DNA of 64,000 nucleotides, taken from NCBI RefSeq assembly GCF_035917675.1, contig NZ_CP109104.1, positions 7,378,001 to 7,442,000 of the forward strand, read 5' to 3'. Shown piece by piece: positions 8,484 to 16,834 of the stretch. The DNA is from Streptomyces sp. NBC_01775 (lineage in GTDB: Bacteria > Actinomycetota > Actinomycetes > Streptomycetales > Streptomycetaceae). Position numbers and translations under genes: made by a program. The notes beneath the pieces are model-generated. The model ran no database searches. It was given only the letters and a program-made list of their open reading frames with translations, and had not been told where the DNA came from. Within the stretch, counting starts at the first letter, position 1; each line of letters opens with the position of its first letter.

Positions 8484-9248
8484 ATGGCAACGCTTGAGAT
8501 CAACGACCTGCACGTCTCCGTCGAAACCGAAGGCGGCCCCACCGAGATCCTGCGCGGCGTCGACCTGAGCATGAAGCAGGGCGAGACGCACGCGATCATG
8601 GGCCCGAACGGCTCCGGCAAGTCCACGCTCGCGTACTCCCTGGCCGGTCACCCGAAGTACACCGTCACCAGCGGCTCCGTGAAGCTCGACGGCGAGGACG
8701 TCCTGGAGATGTCCGTCGACGAGCGCGCCCGCGCCGGTGTCTTCCTCGCCATGCAGTACCCGGTCGAGGTTCCCGGAGTCTCCGTCTCCAACTTCCTGCG
8801 TACCTCCGCCACCGCCGTGCGCGGCGAGGCACCCAAGCTGCGTACCTGGGTCAAGGAGGTCAAGGAGGCCATGGAGCGGCTCTCCATCGACCCGAAGTTC
8901 GCCGAGCGCAACGTCAACGAGGGCTTCTCCGGCGGTGAGAAGAAGCGCCACGAGATCCTCCAGCTGGAGCTGCTCCGGCCGAAGATCGCGATCCTCGACG
9001 AGACCGACTCCGGCCTCGACGTCGACGCCCTGCGCGTGGTCTCCGAGGGCGTCAACCGCGTCCACGAGACCGGTGAGGTCGGCACCCTGCTGATCACCCA
9101 CTACACGCGCATCCTGCGCTACATCAAGCCCGACTTCGTGCACGTCTTCGCCAAGGGCCGCATCGCCGAGTCCGGCGGCGCCGAGCTGGCGGACAAGCTG
9201 GAGGAAGAGGGCTACGAGGAGTACGTGAAGGGTGGTGCCACTGCGTGA
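8484..9248 (+). CDS. sufC: Fe-S assembly ATPase SufC
   Basis: 254 residues from ATG 8484, seven bases after the Rieske stop; a longer upstream start would overlap that gene. It is an ABC-type soluble ATPase that drives the SufBCD scaffold. Walker A MGPNGSGKST, signature FSGGEKKRHE, Walker B IAILDETDSGLDVDAL and the H-loop LLITHYTR are all present. The stop overlaps the sufS start as GTGA. Confidence 0.97.
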   Translation: MATLEINDLHVSVETEGGPTEILRGVDLSMKQGETHAIMGPNGSGKSTLAYSLAGHPKYTVTSGSVKLDGEDVLEMSVDERARAGVFLAMQYPVEVPGVSVSNFLRTSATAVRGEAPKLRTWVKEVKEAMERLSIDPKFAERNVNEGFSGGEKKRHEILQLELLRPKIAILDETDSGLDVDALRVVSEGVNRVHETGEVGTLLITHYTRILRYIKPDFVHVFAKGRIAESGGAELADKLEEEGYEEYVKGGATA

Positions 9249-10513
9249 CAGCTTCCTCCCAGTCGCTTCCGGGGCTGCTCGACACCGAGGCGATCCGTAA
9301 GGATTTCCCGATCCTGGATCGCCAGGTGCACGACGGCCAGAAGCTGATCTACCTGGACAACGCCGCGACCTCGCAGAAGCCGACCCAGGTGCTGGACGCG
9401 CTGGCCGACTACTACGAGCGGCACAACGCGAACGTGCACCGCGGGGTGCATGTGCTCGCCGAGGAGGCCACGGCGCTGTACGAGGGCGCGCGCGACAAGG
9501 TCGCCGCGTTCATCAACGCGCCCAGCCGCGACGAGGTGATCTTCACCAAGAACGCCTCGGAGTCGCTGAACCTCGTGGCGAACATGCTCGGCTGGGCCGA
9601 TGAGCCCTACCGCGTCGAGCGCGACACCGAGATCGTCATCACGGAGATGGAGCACCACTCCAACATCGTGCCGTGGCAGCTGCTGTCGCAGCGCACGGGC
9701 GCGAAGCTGAAGTGGTTCGGGCTGACCGACGAGGGCCGGCTCGACCTGAACGGGATCGATCAGCTGATCACCGAGCGCACCAAGGTCGTCTCGCTCACGC
9801 TGGTCTCCAACATCATGGGCACCTTCAACCCCATCGAGGCCATCGTGCGCCGGGCCCAGGAGGTGGGCGCGCTGGTCGTGGTGGACGCCTCGCAGGCCGC
9901 GCCGCACATGGTGCTGGACGTCCAGGCGCTCCAGGCCGACTTCGTGGCCTTCACCGGGCACAAGATGTGCGGGCCCACAGGCATCGGCGTGCTGTGGGGG
10001 CGGCAGGAGCTGCTCAACGACCTTCCGCCGTTCCTCGGCGGCGGCGAGATGATCGAGACCGTTTCGATGCACTCGTCGACGTACGCGCCCGCGCCGCACA
10101 AGTTCGAGGCCGGCACGCCGCCGATCGCCCAGGCGGTCGGTCTGGGCGCCGCTGTGGATTACCTCACGGCGATCGGCATGGAGCGGATCCACACACACGA
10201 GCAGGCGCTGACCGAGTACGCGGTGCGCAAGCTCCAGGAGATCCCGGACCTGCGGATCATCGGCCCCCCCACGGCCGAGGACCGGGGTGCGACGATCTCC
10301 TTCACGCTCGGTGACATCCACCCGCACGACGTCGGTCAGGTCCTGGACGAGCAGGGCATCGCGGTCCGTGTCGGACACCACTGCGCTCGGCCCGTCTGCC
10401 TGCGGTACGGAATTCCCGCGACCACGCGAGCGTCGTTCTATCTGTACTCCACTCCCGCCGAGGTGGACGCCTTGGCGGACGGGCTGGAGCACGTACGGAA
10501 TTTCTTCGCTTAG
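9245..10513 (+). CDS. sufS: cysteine desulfurase SufS
   Basis: 422 residues from a GTG that overlaps the sufC stop. A PLP-dependent group II desulfurase takes sulfur from L-cysteine and supplies it as persulfide. EMEHHSNIVPWQ, VVDASQAAPH, the PLP lysine K240 in FTGHKMCGPTG and the persulfide cysteine C380 in VGHHCARPVCLRYG are visible. The full-length protein is typical of SufS/CsdA. sufU follows 9 bp downstream, as expected for the sulfur acceptor. Confidence 0.97.
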   Translation: MTASSQSLPGLLDTEAIRKDFPILDRQVHDGQKLIYLDNAATSQKPTQVLDALADYYERHNANVHRGVHVLAEEATALYEGARDKVAAFINAPSRDEVIFTKNASESLNLVANMLGWADEPYRVERDTEIVITEMEHHSNIVPWQLLSQRTGAKLKWFGLTDEGRLDLNGIDQLITERTKVVSLTLVSNIMGTFNPIEAIVRRAQEVGALVVVDASQAAPHMVLDVQALQADFVAFTGHKMCGPTGIGVLWGRQELLNDLPPFLGGGEMIETVSMHSSTYAPAPHKFEAGTPPIAQAVGLGAAVDYLTAIGMERIHTHEQALTEYAVRKLQEIPDLRIIGPPTAEDRGATISFTLGDIHPHDVGQVLDEQGIAVRVGHHCARPVCLRYGIPATTRASFYLYSTPAEVDALADGLEHVRNFFA

Positions 10514-10522
10514 GGGCTGTCG

Positions 10523-10987
10523 GTGAAGCTGGACTCCATGTACCAGGAAGTGATCCTGGACCACTACAAGCATCCGCACGGACGTGGCCTGCGCGAAGGC
10601 GACGCCGAGGTGCACCACGTCAACCCGACGTGCGGGGACGAGATCACCTTGCGGGTGCGCTACGACGGCGACACGATCAAGGATGTGTCGTACGAGGGTC
10701 AGGGCTGCTCCATCAGCCAGGCCAGCGCCTCGGTGCTGAACGAGCTGCTGGTCGGCAAGGAGCTGGGTGAGGCCCGTCAGATCCAGGAGAGCTTCCTGGA
10801 GCTGATGCAGTCCAGGGGCCAGCTTGAGCCGGACGACACCATGGAGGACCTGCTGGAGGACGCTGTGGCGTTCGCCGGGGTCTCGAAGTACCCGGCGCGG
10901 GTGAAGTGCGCCCTGCTGAGCTGGATGGCCTGGAAGGACGCCACGGCGCAGGCATTCGGTGAGCCGACCAAGGAGACGACATCATGA
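10523..10987 (+). CDS. sufU: SufU, sulfur-transfer partner of SufS
   Basis: 154 residues from GTG 10523. It has an IscU-like fold with the zinc-binding cysteines C37 (PTCGD), C62 (GQGCSIS) and C129 (VKCALLSW), as in Gram-positive SufU, which accepts persulfide from SufS rather than acting as a classical scaffold. Its longer loop before C129 is the SufU type, not IscU. The stop overlaps the next gene as ATGA. Confidence 0.96.
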   Translation: MKLDSMYQEVILDHYKHPHGRGLREGDAEVHHVNPTCGDEITLRVRYDGDTIKDVSYEGQGCSISQASASVLNELLVGKELGEARQIQESFLELMQSRGQLEPDDTMEDLLEDAVAFAGVSKYPARVKCALLSWMAWKDATAQAFGEPTKETTS

Positions 10988-11313
10988 CCGAGACGACCAC
11001 CAAGCCCGCGAGCGAGGACGAGGTCCGCGAGGCGCTGATGGACGTCGTCGACCCGGAACTGGGTATCGACGTCGTCAACCTCGGCCTGATCTACGGGGTT
11101 CACATCGATGACGCGAACATCGCGACCATCGACATGACGCTCACGTCGGCGGCCTGCCCGCTGACCGACGTCATCGAGGACCAGGCAGTGTCCGCGACCG
11201 AGGGCATCGTCAACGAGCTCAAGATCAACTGGGTCTGGATGCCCCCGTGGGGTCCGGACAAGATCACCGACGACGGCCGCGAGCAGCTCAGGGCGCTGGG
11301 CTTCAACGTCTGA
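10984..11313 (+). CDS. SufT-like metal-sulfur cluster assembly factor (DUF59/MIP18 family)
   Basis: 109 residues. The MIP18/PaaD-like domain has the diagnostic VVDPELGIDVVNLGLIYG and TSAACPLTDVIEDQ with the conserved cysteine. Relatives (SufT, YitW) help mature Fe-S proteins. It is the last gene of the suf operon, translationally coupled to sufU, and a strong hairpin terminator follows about 60 bp after the stop. Confidence 0.94.
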   Translation: MTETTTKPASEDEVREALMDVVDPELGIDVVNLGLIYGVHIDDANIATIDMTLTSAACPLTDVIEDQAVSATEGIVNELKINWVWMPPWGPDKITDDGREQLRALGFNV

Positions 11314-11372
11314 GCCGCCGCGCTGATCGCGCCGTCCCGGAGCTGATCACACCGCCGGGAAAACCGCCTCGT

Positions 11373-11413
11373 AACGGCCATGCCCGCCAGCCATGCTGGC
11401 GGGCATGGCCGTT
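11373..11413 (+). terminator. suf operon terminator
   Basis: A perfect 18-bp stem (11373-11390 with 11396-11413) with a five-base CCATG loop ends in a short T run. It is one of the strongest hairpins in the window and closes the suf operon. Confidence 0.9.
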
Positions 11414-11511
11414 TTGCTGCACCAACCTCGGGCTCGGGGCCCGGAAGCCGGACATCGGGCAGGGGGAGGGCAGGTCCTGGTGGTGCTCCGGGAACCGGAT
11501 TATATGTACAG

Positions 11512-11533
11512 GCGTACGCAACGTTGTGTACGC
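11512..11533. promoter_or_regulatory. probable operator of the SMR/TetR operon
   Basis: GCGTACGCAAC followed directly by GTTGTGTACGC is a 22-bp palindrome with one mismatched pair. It ends 9 bases before the first ATG of the SMR gene and just after an AT-rich TATATG that could be the -10. Placement and symmetry suit the TetR protein encoded as the second gene, acting as autorepressor. Confidence 0.68.
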
Positions 11534-11541
11534 TCGTACGC

Positions 11542-11862
11542 ATGATGTACGTGACGCTCGCAGGCGCGATTTTCGCCGAGATTCTGGCGACGACCTCGAT
11601 GAAGTACAGCGACGGCTTCAGCAAGCTGTGGCCCTCGCTGATCACCGGGGTGGGGTACGTGGTGGCGTTCCTGCTGCTCGCGCATACGCTGAAATCCATG
11701 TCCGTGGGCACCGCCTACGCGATCTGGTCCGGCGCGGGGACGGCAGTGGTGGCGATGATCGGGATGGTGTTCATCGGCGAGGCCGTCACCATGGCGAAGA
11801 TCCTCGGGCTGTTGCTGGTGATCGCGGGGGTTGTGGTGCTGAACCTGGGAGGAGCGCATTGA
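11542..11862 (+). CDS. SMR-family multidrug efflux protein
   Basis: 106 residues from ATG 11542; ATG 11545 is an equally good start. Four transmembrane helices and the conserved membrane glutamate E13 in GAIFAEILATTSMKYS mark an EmrE/QacE-type proton-coupled exporter of cationic compounds. W and G residues of the family (AYAIWSGAGTA, GEAVTMAKILG) are present. It is the first gene of a two-gene unit: its TGA overlaps the ATG of the tetR gene as TGATG. The short leader with no clear Shine-Dalgarno sequence suggests a leaderless or near-leaderless message. Confidence 0.93.
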   Translation: MMYVTLAGAIFAEILATTSMKYSDGFSKLWPSLITGVGYVVAFLLLAHTLKSMSVGTAYAIWSGAGTAVVAMIGMVFIGEAVTMAKILGLLLVIAGVVVLNLGGAH

Positions 11863-12401
11863 TGGCACGGCGGTACGACCCCGAGCGGCGGCAGCGCATC
11901 ATCGACGCCGCGATCAGGATCGTGGAGCTGAAAGGCATCACGGCGCTGAGCCACCGCTCGGTCGCGGCCGAGGCCGATGTGCCGCTCGGCTCCACGACGT
12001 ACCACTTCGCGAGCCTGGACGATCTGCTCGTCGCGGCGCTGGAACAGGTCAACTGCGGGCCGCAGTCCGCGATCGAGAGCTGGGAGCGTGAGCTGTCGGG
12101 CGACGAGCCGCTGCTGGACGCGGTCACGCGGATCCTGGAGGAGTACACCTCGGGCGCGCACGGGCGGATCCGGCTGGAGTACGAGCTGTATCTGGGCGCG
12201 CTGCGCCGCCCGCCCCTCCAGCCGGTGGCTGCGGCCTGGATCGACGACTGGGTCGAGGTGGTCGGCCGCCACACCGCCGACCCCGCCACAGCGCGGGCGC
12301 TGGCGGCGCTGATCGACGGGCTGCTGCTCCAGTTCCTGCTCACCGCCCGGCCCTTCGACCGTACGGAGGTCCGGGCCGCGCTCGCCCGGGTCATCGGCTG
12401 A
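11862..12401 (+). CDS. TetR-family regulator of the SMR pump
   Basis: 179 residues. The N-terminal TetR helix-turn-helix is clear (RIIDAAIRIVELKGITALSHRSVAAEADVPLGSTTYHFASLDDLL), followed by a helical ligand-binding domain. It is coupled to the SMR gene by a TGATG overlap. The 22-bp palindrome upstream of the pair is its likely binding site, with relief by a pump substrate. The ligand is unknown. 12402-12516 holds only the dapD promoter region. Confidence 0.92.
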   Translation: MARRYDPERRQRIIDAAIRIVELKGITALSHRSVAAEADVPLGSTTYHFASLDDLLVAALEQVNCGPQSAIESWERELSGDEPLLDAVTRILEEYTSGAHGRIRLEYELYLGALRRPPLQPVAAAWIDDWVEVVGRHTADPATARALAALIDGLLLQFLLTARPFDRTEVRAALARVIG

Positions 12402-12516
12402 CCCAGGCCGCTGCCGACCGGCAGGCCGGACCGCGGCCAAGGCCGCCGCCGAGGCCGCCTGATCGCACAGCGGACCGGTTCGTCATCGCGGCCCGGATCC
12501 GGATAGCGTTCCAGGC

Positions 12517-13506
12517 ATGACCGACGCACCCACCACTCGCACCACCGGCGCCGTCGCCGCCGGGCTCGCCACCGTCACGGCCGACGGGAGCGTACTCGAC
12601 ACCTGGTTCCCCAGCCCCGAGCTGACCACCGAGCCGGGCCCCGCCGGAACCGAGCGGCTGAGCGCCGAGCGCGCCGCCGCGCTGCTGGGAGAGGCCGCGC
12701 CGCAGGCGATGGGGCCCGACCCGCGCCGCGGGGTCGAGATCATCGCCGTCCGTACGGTCGTCGCCTCCCTGGACGACAAGCCGCTGGACGCGCACGACGT
12801 CTATCTCCGGCTGCACCTGCTCAGCCACCGCCTCGTCCGCCCCCACGGGCAGAGCCTGGACGGGATCTTCGGGCACCTGGCGAACGTCGCCTGGACCAGC
12901 CTCGGCCCTGTGGCCGTCGACAACCTGGAGCAGGCGCGCCTCAACGCGCGCGCCTCCGGCACCCACCTGAGCGTCACCAGTGTCGACAAGTTCCCGAGGA
13001 TGACCGACTACGTCGCGCCCAAGGGCGTGCGTATCGGCGACGCCGACCGGGTGCGCCTGGGCGCCCACCTGGCCGAGGGCACCACCGTCATGCACGAGGG
13101 CTTCTGCAACTTCAACGCCGGCACACTGGGCACCTCCATGGTTGAGGGCCGCATCAGCGCGGGCGTGGTCCTGGGCGACGGCACGGACCTGGGCGGCGGC
13201 GCCTCGATCATGGGCACGCTCTCCGGCGGCGGCAAGCAGACCATCTCCATCGGACAGCGCTGCCTGATCGGTGCCGAGGCGGGCATCGGCATTTCGCTGG
13301 GCGACGACTCCGTGGTGGAGGCCGGGCTCTACGTCACGGCGGGCACCCGCGTCTCCCTGCCCGACGGGAAGATCGTCAAGGCTCTGGAGCTGTCCGGCGC
13401 CAACAACCTGCTCTTCCGCCGCAACTCGGTGACCGGCTCCGTGGAGGCGCTCCAGCGCACCGGCTCCTGGGGCGGCCTGAACGAGGCCCTGCACAGTCAC
13501 AACTGA
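12517..13506 (+). CDS. dapD: tetrahydrodipicolinate N-succinyltransferase DapD
   Basis: 329 residues. DapD makes N-succinyl-2-amino-6-ketopimelate in the succinylase branch of lysine/diaminopimelate synthesis. The actinobacterial form has an N-terminal domain followed by left-handed beta-helix hexapeptide repeats ([55 protein letters not shown]). [12 protein letters not shown] contains the catalytic glutamate region. A TAGCGT-like -10 a few bases before the ATG suggests a leaderless transcript. Confidence 0.95.
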   Translation: MTDAPTTRTTGAVAAGLATVTADGSVLDTWFPSPELTTEPGPAGTERLSAERAAALLGEAAPQAMGPDPRRGVEIIAVRTVVASLDDKPLDAHDVYLRLHLLSHRLVRPHGQSLDGIFGHLANVAWTSLGPVAVDNLEQARLNARASGTHLSVTSVDKFPRMTDYVAPKGVRIGDADRVRLGAHLAEGTTVMHEGFCNFNAGTLGTSMVEGRISAGVVLGDGTDLGGGASIMGTLSGGGKQTISIGQRCLIGAEAGIGISLGDDSVVEAGLYVTAGTRVSLPDGKIVKALELSGANNLLFRRNSVTGSVEALQRTGSWGGLNEALHSHN

Positions 13507-13533
13507 GTTCCGGCCGGTCCACCCCGGCCCCCC

Positions 13534-13570
13534 GCGCATGCCCGTAGGCCATAGGCTTACGGGCATGCGC
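13534..13570. promoter_or_regulatory. 13-bp inverted repeat spanning the start of the EI24-like gene
   Basis: GCGCATGCCCGTA (13534-13546) and TACGGGCATGCGC (13558-13570) are perfectly complementary around an 11-base centre that can pair further. The right arm contains the ATG at 13565. It could terminate dapD, act as an operator, or occlude the start codon in mRNA. Confidence 0.6.
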
Positions 13571-14527
13571 GATCTTGTGGCCGGAATGCGGTACTTGGGG
13601 CGGGGCCAGCGGTGGGTGCTGGGGCACGGACGGTGGTTCGGGTTCGGGCTGCTGCCCGCGCTGGTCACCCTCGCCCTCTACGCCGTCGTCCTCACGGTGT
13701 TGGGCTTTTGGACGGACGACATCGTCACCTGGGCCACGCCCTTCGCCGACGACTGGAGCTCGGCCTGGCGGGGGACGCTGCGCGGGGTCTTCGCGGCGCT
13801 GCTGTGGGGCGGGGTGCTGATGCTGGCGGTCGTCACCTTCGCCGCCGTCACGCTGCTGGTCGGCGAGCCCTTCTACGAGAAGCTTTCGGAGAAGGTCGAG
13901 GAGAGCGAGGGCGGACTCCCGCCGGGCCGGGACCTGCCGCTGTGGCAGGAGCTGTGGACCGCGTTGCGCGACAGCCTGTTCGTGCTGTGGCGCACGCTGC
14001 TGTTCACGGTGCCGCTGTTCCTCCTCGGCTTTGTGCCCTTCGTCGGTCAGACGATCATCCCGGTCCTCGGGTTCTGCGTATCCGGCTTCTTCCTCTCCCT
14101 TGAGCTGTCCTCGGTCGCCATGCAGCGCCGGGGCATCCCGGTGCGGGAGCGGCTACGGATGCTGCGCCGGCGCAAGGCCCTCGCGCTGGGCTTCGGGGTG
14201 CCGCTGGTGCTGTGCTTCCTGGTGCCCGTCGCGGCCGTCTTCCTCATGCCGGGCGCGGTCGCCGGTGCCGCGCTGCTGGTCCGGGACCTGCTGGGGGAGC
14301 GCGGGCCGGACCCGCAGGCCCCCGGACAGGGCGGGCCCGCGCAGGGGCAGGCCGCGCCGCAGCCGTACGGCCAGGCGCCGGGGGCCGACGGCCGTACGGC
14401 GTCCCCGTACGGACCGCCGCCTGCGGGCCCGTACGGAGCGCCCTCGGGAGGCCCGTACGGTCCGCCGCCCGGGGATCCGTACGGAGCGCCGCCCGCATCC
14501 GGGGGCGGCGCCTCCACCCGGCCCTGA
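13565..14527 (+). CDS. EI24/CysZ-like integral membrane protein
   Basis: 320 residues from ATG 13565; an in-frame ATG at 13538 would place the start outside the inverted repeat and is less likely because a TAGGCT-like -10 lies between them. Four main hydrophobic segments and the EPFYEKLSEKVE loop fit the EI24 domain, shared with the CysZ sulfate channel. The last 80 residues are a Pro/Gly/Tyr-rich tail with PYGxPPxGP repeats, probably a disordered cytoplasmic or surface tail. Substrate unknown. Confidence 0.82.
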   Translation: MRDLVAGMRYLGRGQRWVLGHGRWFGFGLLPALVTLALYAVVLTVLGFWTDDIVTWATPFADDWSSAWRGTLRGVFAALLWGGVLMLAVVTFAAVTLLVGEPFYEKLSEKVEESEGGLPPGRDLPLWQELWTALRDSLFVLWRTLLFTVPLFLLGFVPFVGQTIIPVLGFCVSGFFLSLELSSVAMQRRGIPVRERLRMLRRRKALALGFGVPLVLCFLVPVAAVFLMPGAVAGAALLVRDLLGERGPDPQAPGQGGPAQGQAAPQPYGQAPGADGRTASPYGPPPAGPYGAPSGGPYGPPPGDPYGAPPASGGGASTRP

Positions 14528-14580
14528 GCCGCCGGCGCGTCCGCGAGGCTCCGTGTACGGCGGAGCGTTGAACTCCCGCC

Positions 14581-16467
14581 TCAGCGCAGCGGTATCCGCA
14601 CGACCGACGGGTCGTGGTCGCTGGACTGGTCGGCGAACTCCGCGTTGATGTGGACGATGTCGTAGTCGGGACGCCGCGCCCCCGGGCTGGTCAGCAGGTG
14701 ATCCAGGCTCTGGGAGTTGCCGTTGAAGACGTAGCCGTAGCGCTCGTTCTCCGGCAGCTGATTCATGGGGCTGGTCAACGCGTTGCCGGAGCGCAGCGCG
14801 TCCAGGGAGGGCGAGAACGGGAAGTCGTTGAAGTCGCCGCCCGCGACGATCAGCGCGTCCCGGTCCTTGGCACGCACGTCCCGCGCGAAGGAGTTGAGCA
14901 GCTTCGCCTGCTCCACACGCTGCGGCTCCGAGTGCCGGGTCGGCGGCTGGAAGCGGCCCTCCATCGGCTCGTCGCCGTCCAGGTCGCCACCGCCCTTGGA
15001 GCTGAAGTGGTTGGCGACGACGAACACCGGGCGGCCCCGGAAGCGGAACTCACCGGCCAGCGGCTTGCGGCTGGCCTTCCACGCCGGGTCCTGCGGGGCG
15101 ATCCGCCCCGGTGAGGCCGACAGCGCGGGCTTGCCGCCCTTCCCGACGACCTCGACGGGGGTGGTCGCGTCGCCGCCGGGCCGGTCGGTGAAGGAGACCC
15201 GCTCGGGGTTGTAGAGGAACGCGACGCGGATGTTGCCGCCCGGCTGGCCGCCGTCCTGCTTGTCGCCCGGGTCGATCTGGCGCCACTTGTAGGAGGGCCC
15301 GCCCGCCTTGCGGACCGCCTCGGTGAGCTTGTCGAGGGTCTTGCCCGCGCTGACCGTGCCGTCGTCGTCGGGGCCGGTGTCGTCCTGGACCTCCTCGACG
15401 GTGACGATGTCGGGCGAGGACAGGTTGGTCACCAGCCCCTCGGCCAGCCGGTCGAACTTGGCCGGGTCGGTCTTGGGGGAGAGGTTCTCGACGTTGTAGG
15501 TGGCCACCGCCAGTTCGTCCGCGCGCTGTGCCCTGGTCCGCTCGCGCTTCAGGTCCCGGTCCTGGTGGGTGCCCAGCGTGGTGGCGCGCAGCGTGTAGCC
15601 GCCGAACTGCTCGTAGTCCAGGGGCCCTTCGGTCTTCCCGGCCAGCCCGTCGCCGACGTCGGCCCGTGGGAAGGGGTGCTCGTCGGGCGGGAGGAGCGAG
15701 GAGACCTTCATCCGGGCGCCGTTCTGATCCCCGTACGAGCCGTAGAGGGTGCCGCCGCGCGGGGTGGGGCGCTGGCGCGGGTCGGTGGTGACCCACAGGT
15801 CGTCGTAGGCGGAGGTCGGGCCCGTGACCCGTGCGCCGCGCGCCGAGACGCGCATGCCCTCCAGCGCCTCGTAGCGGTCCAGCGCGTAGCGGGAGGGGCG
15901 CAGGGCGCGCTTCTCGATGCTGTCGCCGCCCGCCTCGGGGGCGTAGGCGCGGGGGACGCTGTGCGGGGTCAGCCGGAAGGCGGCGGGCAGCTTCGCGCGG
16001 CGCTCCTCGCTCTTCGCGCGGCGCCCTTCGCCCGTGGCACTGTCCGGCGCGGACTTCCAGGTGGCGCCGGTGAGCTGGGTGACGGACTGGCCGCCGGCCT
16101 CCTTGCCGCCCGGGTAGAACTCGCTGACCTCGCCGGAGACCGTCAGCTTGTCCCCGACGGCGACGCCGGGGCTCTTCTTGCCGGTGTAGACGAAGATCCC
16201 CTCGCTGGTGGCCGGGTCGTCGTCGGGGTCGGCGTCCTGGAGCCAGAAGCCGCGCGCGGAGCCGAAGTCGCGTACGCCCGTGACGATTCCGGGCACACCG
16301 GCGACCTCGCGGCCCGCGTAGGGGGACAGTCGGGTGGCGCCCTGGATGTCGTGGATGCGTACCTCTGCGCCGGAATCCTCGGCTCCGGCGGAGGACGGCA
16401 GGACCAGCAGGGTGGAGCAGACGGCGGCGACGGTGAGCGTCGCACCCCGTGTCGGTCGGGACGGCAC
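14581..16467 (-). CDS. secreted endonuclease/exonuclease/phosphatase-family protein
   Basis: 628 residues from GTG 16467, chosen because GGAGG lies 8 bases upstream and the start gives a clean signal peptide (RGATLTVAAVCSTLLVLPSSAGAED); the frame stays open far upstream without coding sense. An OB-fold-like domain (residues about 30-130, ending VGDKLTVSGEVSEFYPGG) precedes an EEP catalytic domain with NVENL, NHFSSKGGGDLDG, VAGGDFNDF and DQSSDHDPSVV, the metal and phosphate-binding motifs. It resembles ExeM/NucH-type extracellular nucleases, so DNA or phosphodiester scavenging is likely. It is divergent from the acidic protein gene. Confidence 0.9.
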   Translation of the reverse strand: MPSRPTRGATLTVAAVCSTLLVLPSSAGAEDSGAEVRIHDIQGATRLSPYAGREVAGVPGIVTGVRDFGSARGFWLQDADPDDDPATSEGIFVYTGKKSPGVAVGDKLTVSGEVSEFYPGGKEAGGQSVTQLTGATWKSAPDSATGEGRRAKSEERRAKLPAAFRLTPHSVPRAYAPEAGGDSIEKRALRPSRYALDRYEALEGMRVSARGARVTGPTSAYDDLWVTTDPRQRPTPRGGTLYGSYGDQNGARMKVSSLLPPDEHPFPRADVGDGLAGKTEGPLDYEQFGGYTLRATTLGTHQDRDLKRERTRAQRADELAVATYNVENLSPKTDPAKFDRLAEGLVTNLSSPDIVTVEEVQDDTGPDDDGTVSAGKTLDKLTEAVRKAGGPSYKWRQIDPGDKQDGGQPGGNIRVAFLYNPERVSFTDRPGGDATTPVEVVGKGGKPALSASPGRIAPQDPAWKASRKPLAGEFRFRGRPVFVVANHFSSKGGGDLDGDEPMEGRFQPPTRHSEPQRVEQAKLLNSFARDVRAKDRDALIVAGGDFNDFPFSPSLDALRSGNALTSPMNQLPENERYGYVFNGNSQSLDHLLTSPGARRPDYDIVHINAEFADQSSDHDPSVVRIPLR

Positions 16468-16834
16468 GGAAAGCCTCCGGAGTTCGGGCCCTTGGGGCGT
16501 TGCTGTGCGGTGCTGGGCGGGTGGTGGTGCGGTGCTGGGCGGAGCGAGCGGTGCTGGGTGGGGCAGGCTGCGCCGAGCGGCGCGCCGGGGCGCGGAGGCG
16601 GTGCGTGCGCCGTGGGCGTGGGGCGCGCACCGGCAGCGCCGGGTGGCTGGACGGCATTCTCTACGCGCGTAAAGTCTGGCGGGGAAACGGCGGTTGTCAA
16701 GGACGTGACATGGCGCGAGAGCGCCCCGCCGCCCTCCTGTTACATGGCGGGTGCACGATTCGGGCAGCCGGGGACAGAACCCGTCTACGCTGGGGGCCTT
16801 GCACCGCCCCGAGAACCCGTAGGACTCGTAGGAG
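16468..16834. other. 367-bp non-coding divergent region
   Basis: No convincing gene on either strand. The left half repeats a loose GCGGTGCTGGGCGG-like theme at about 16508, 16533 and 16552. The right half must hold the promoter of the gene at 16835. No clear operator was recognised. Confidence 0.6.
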
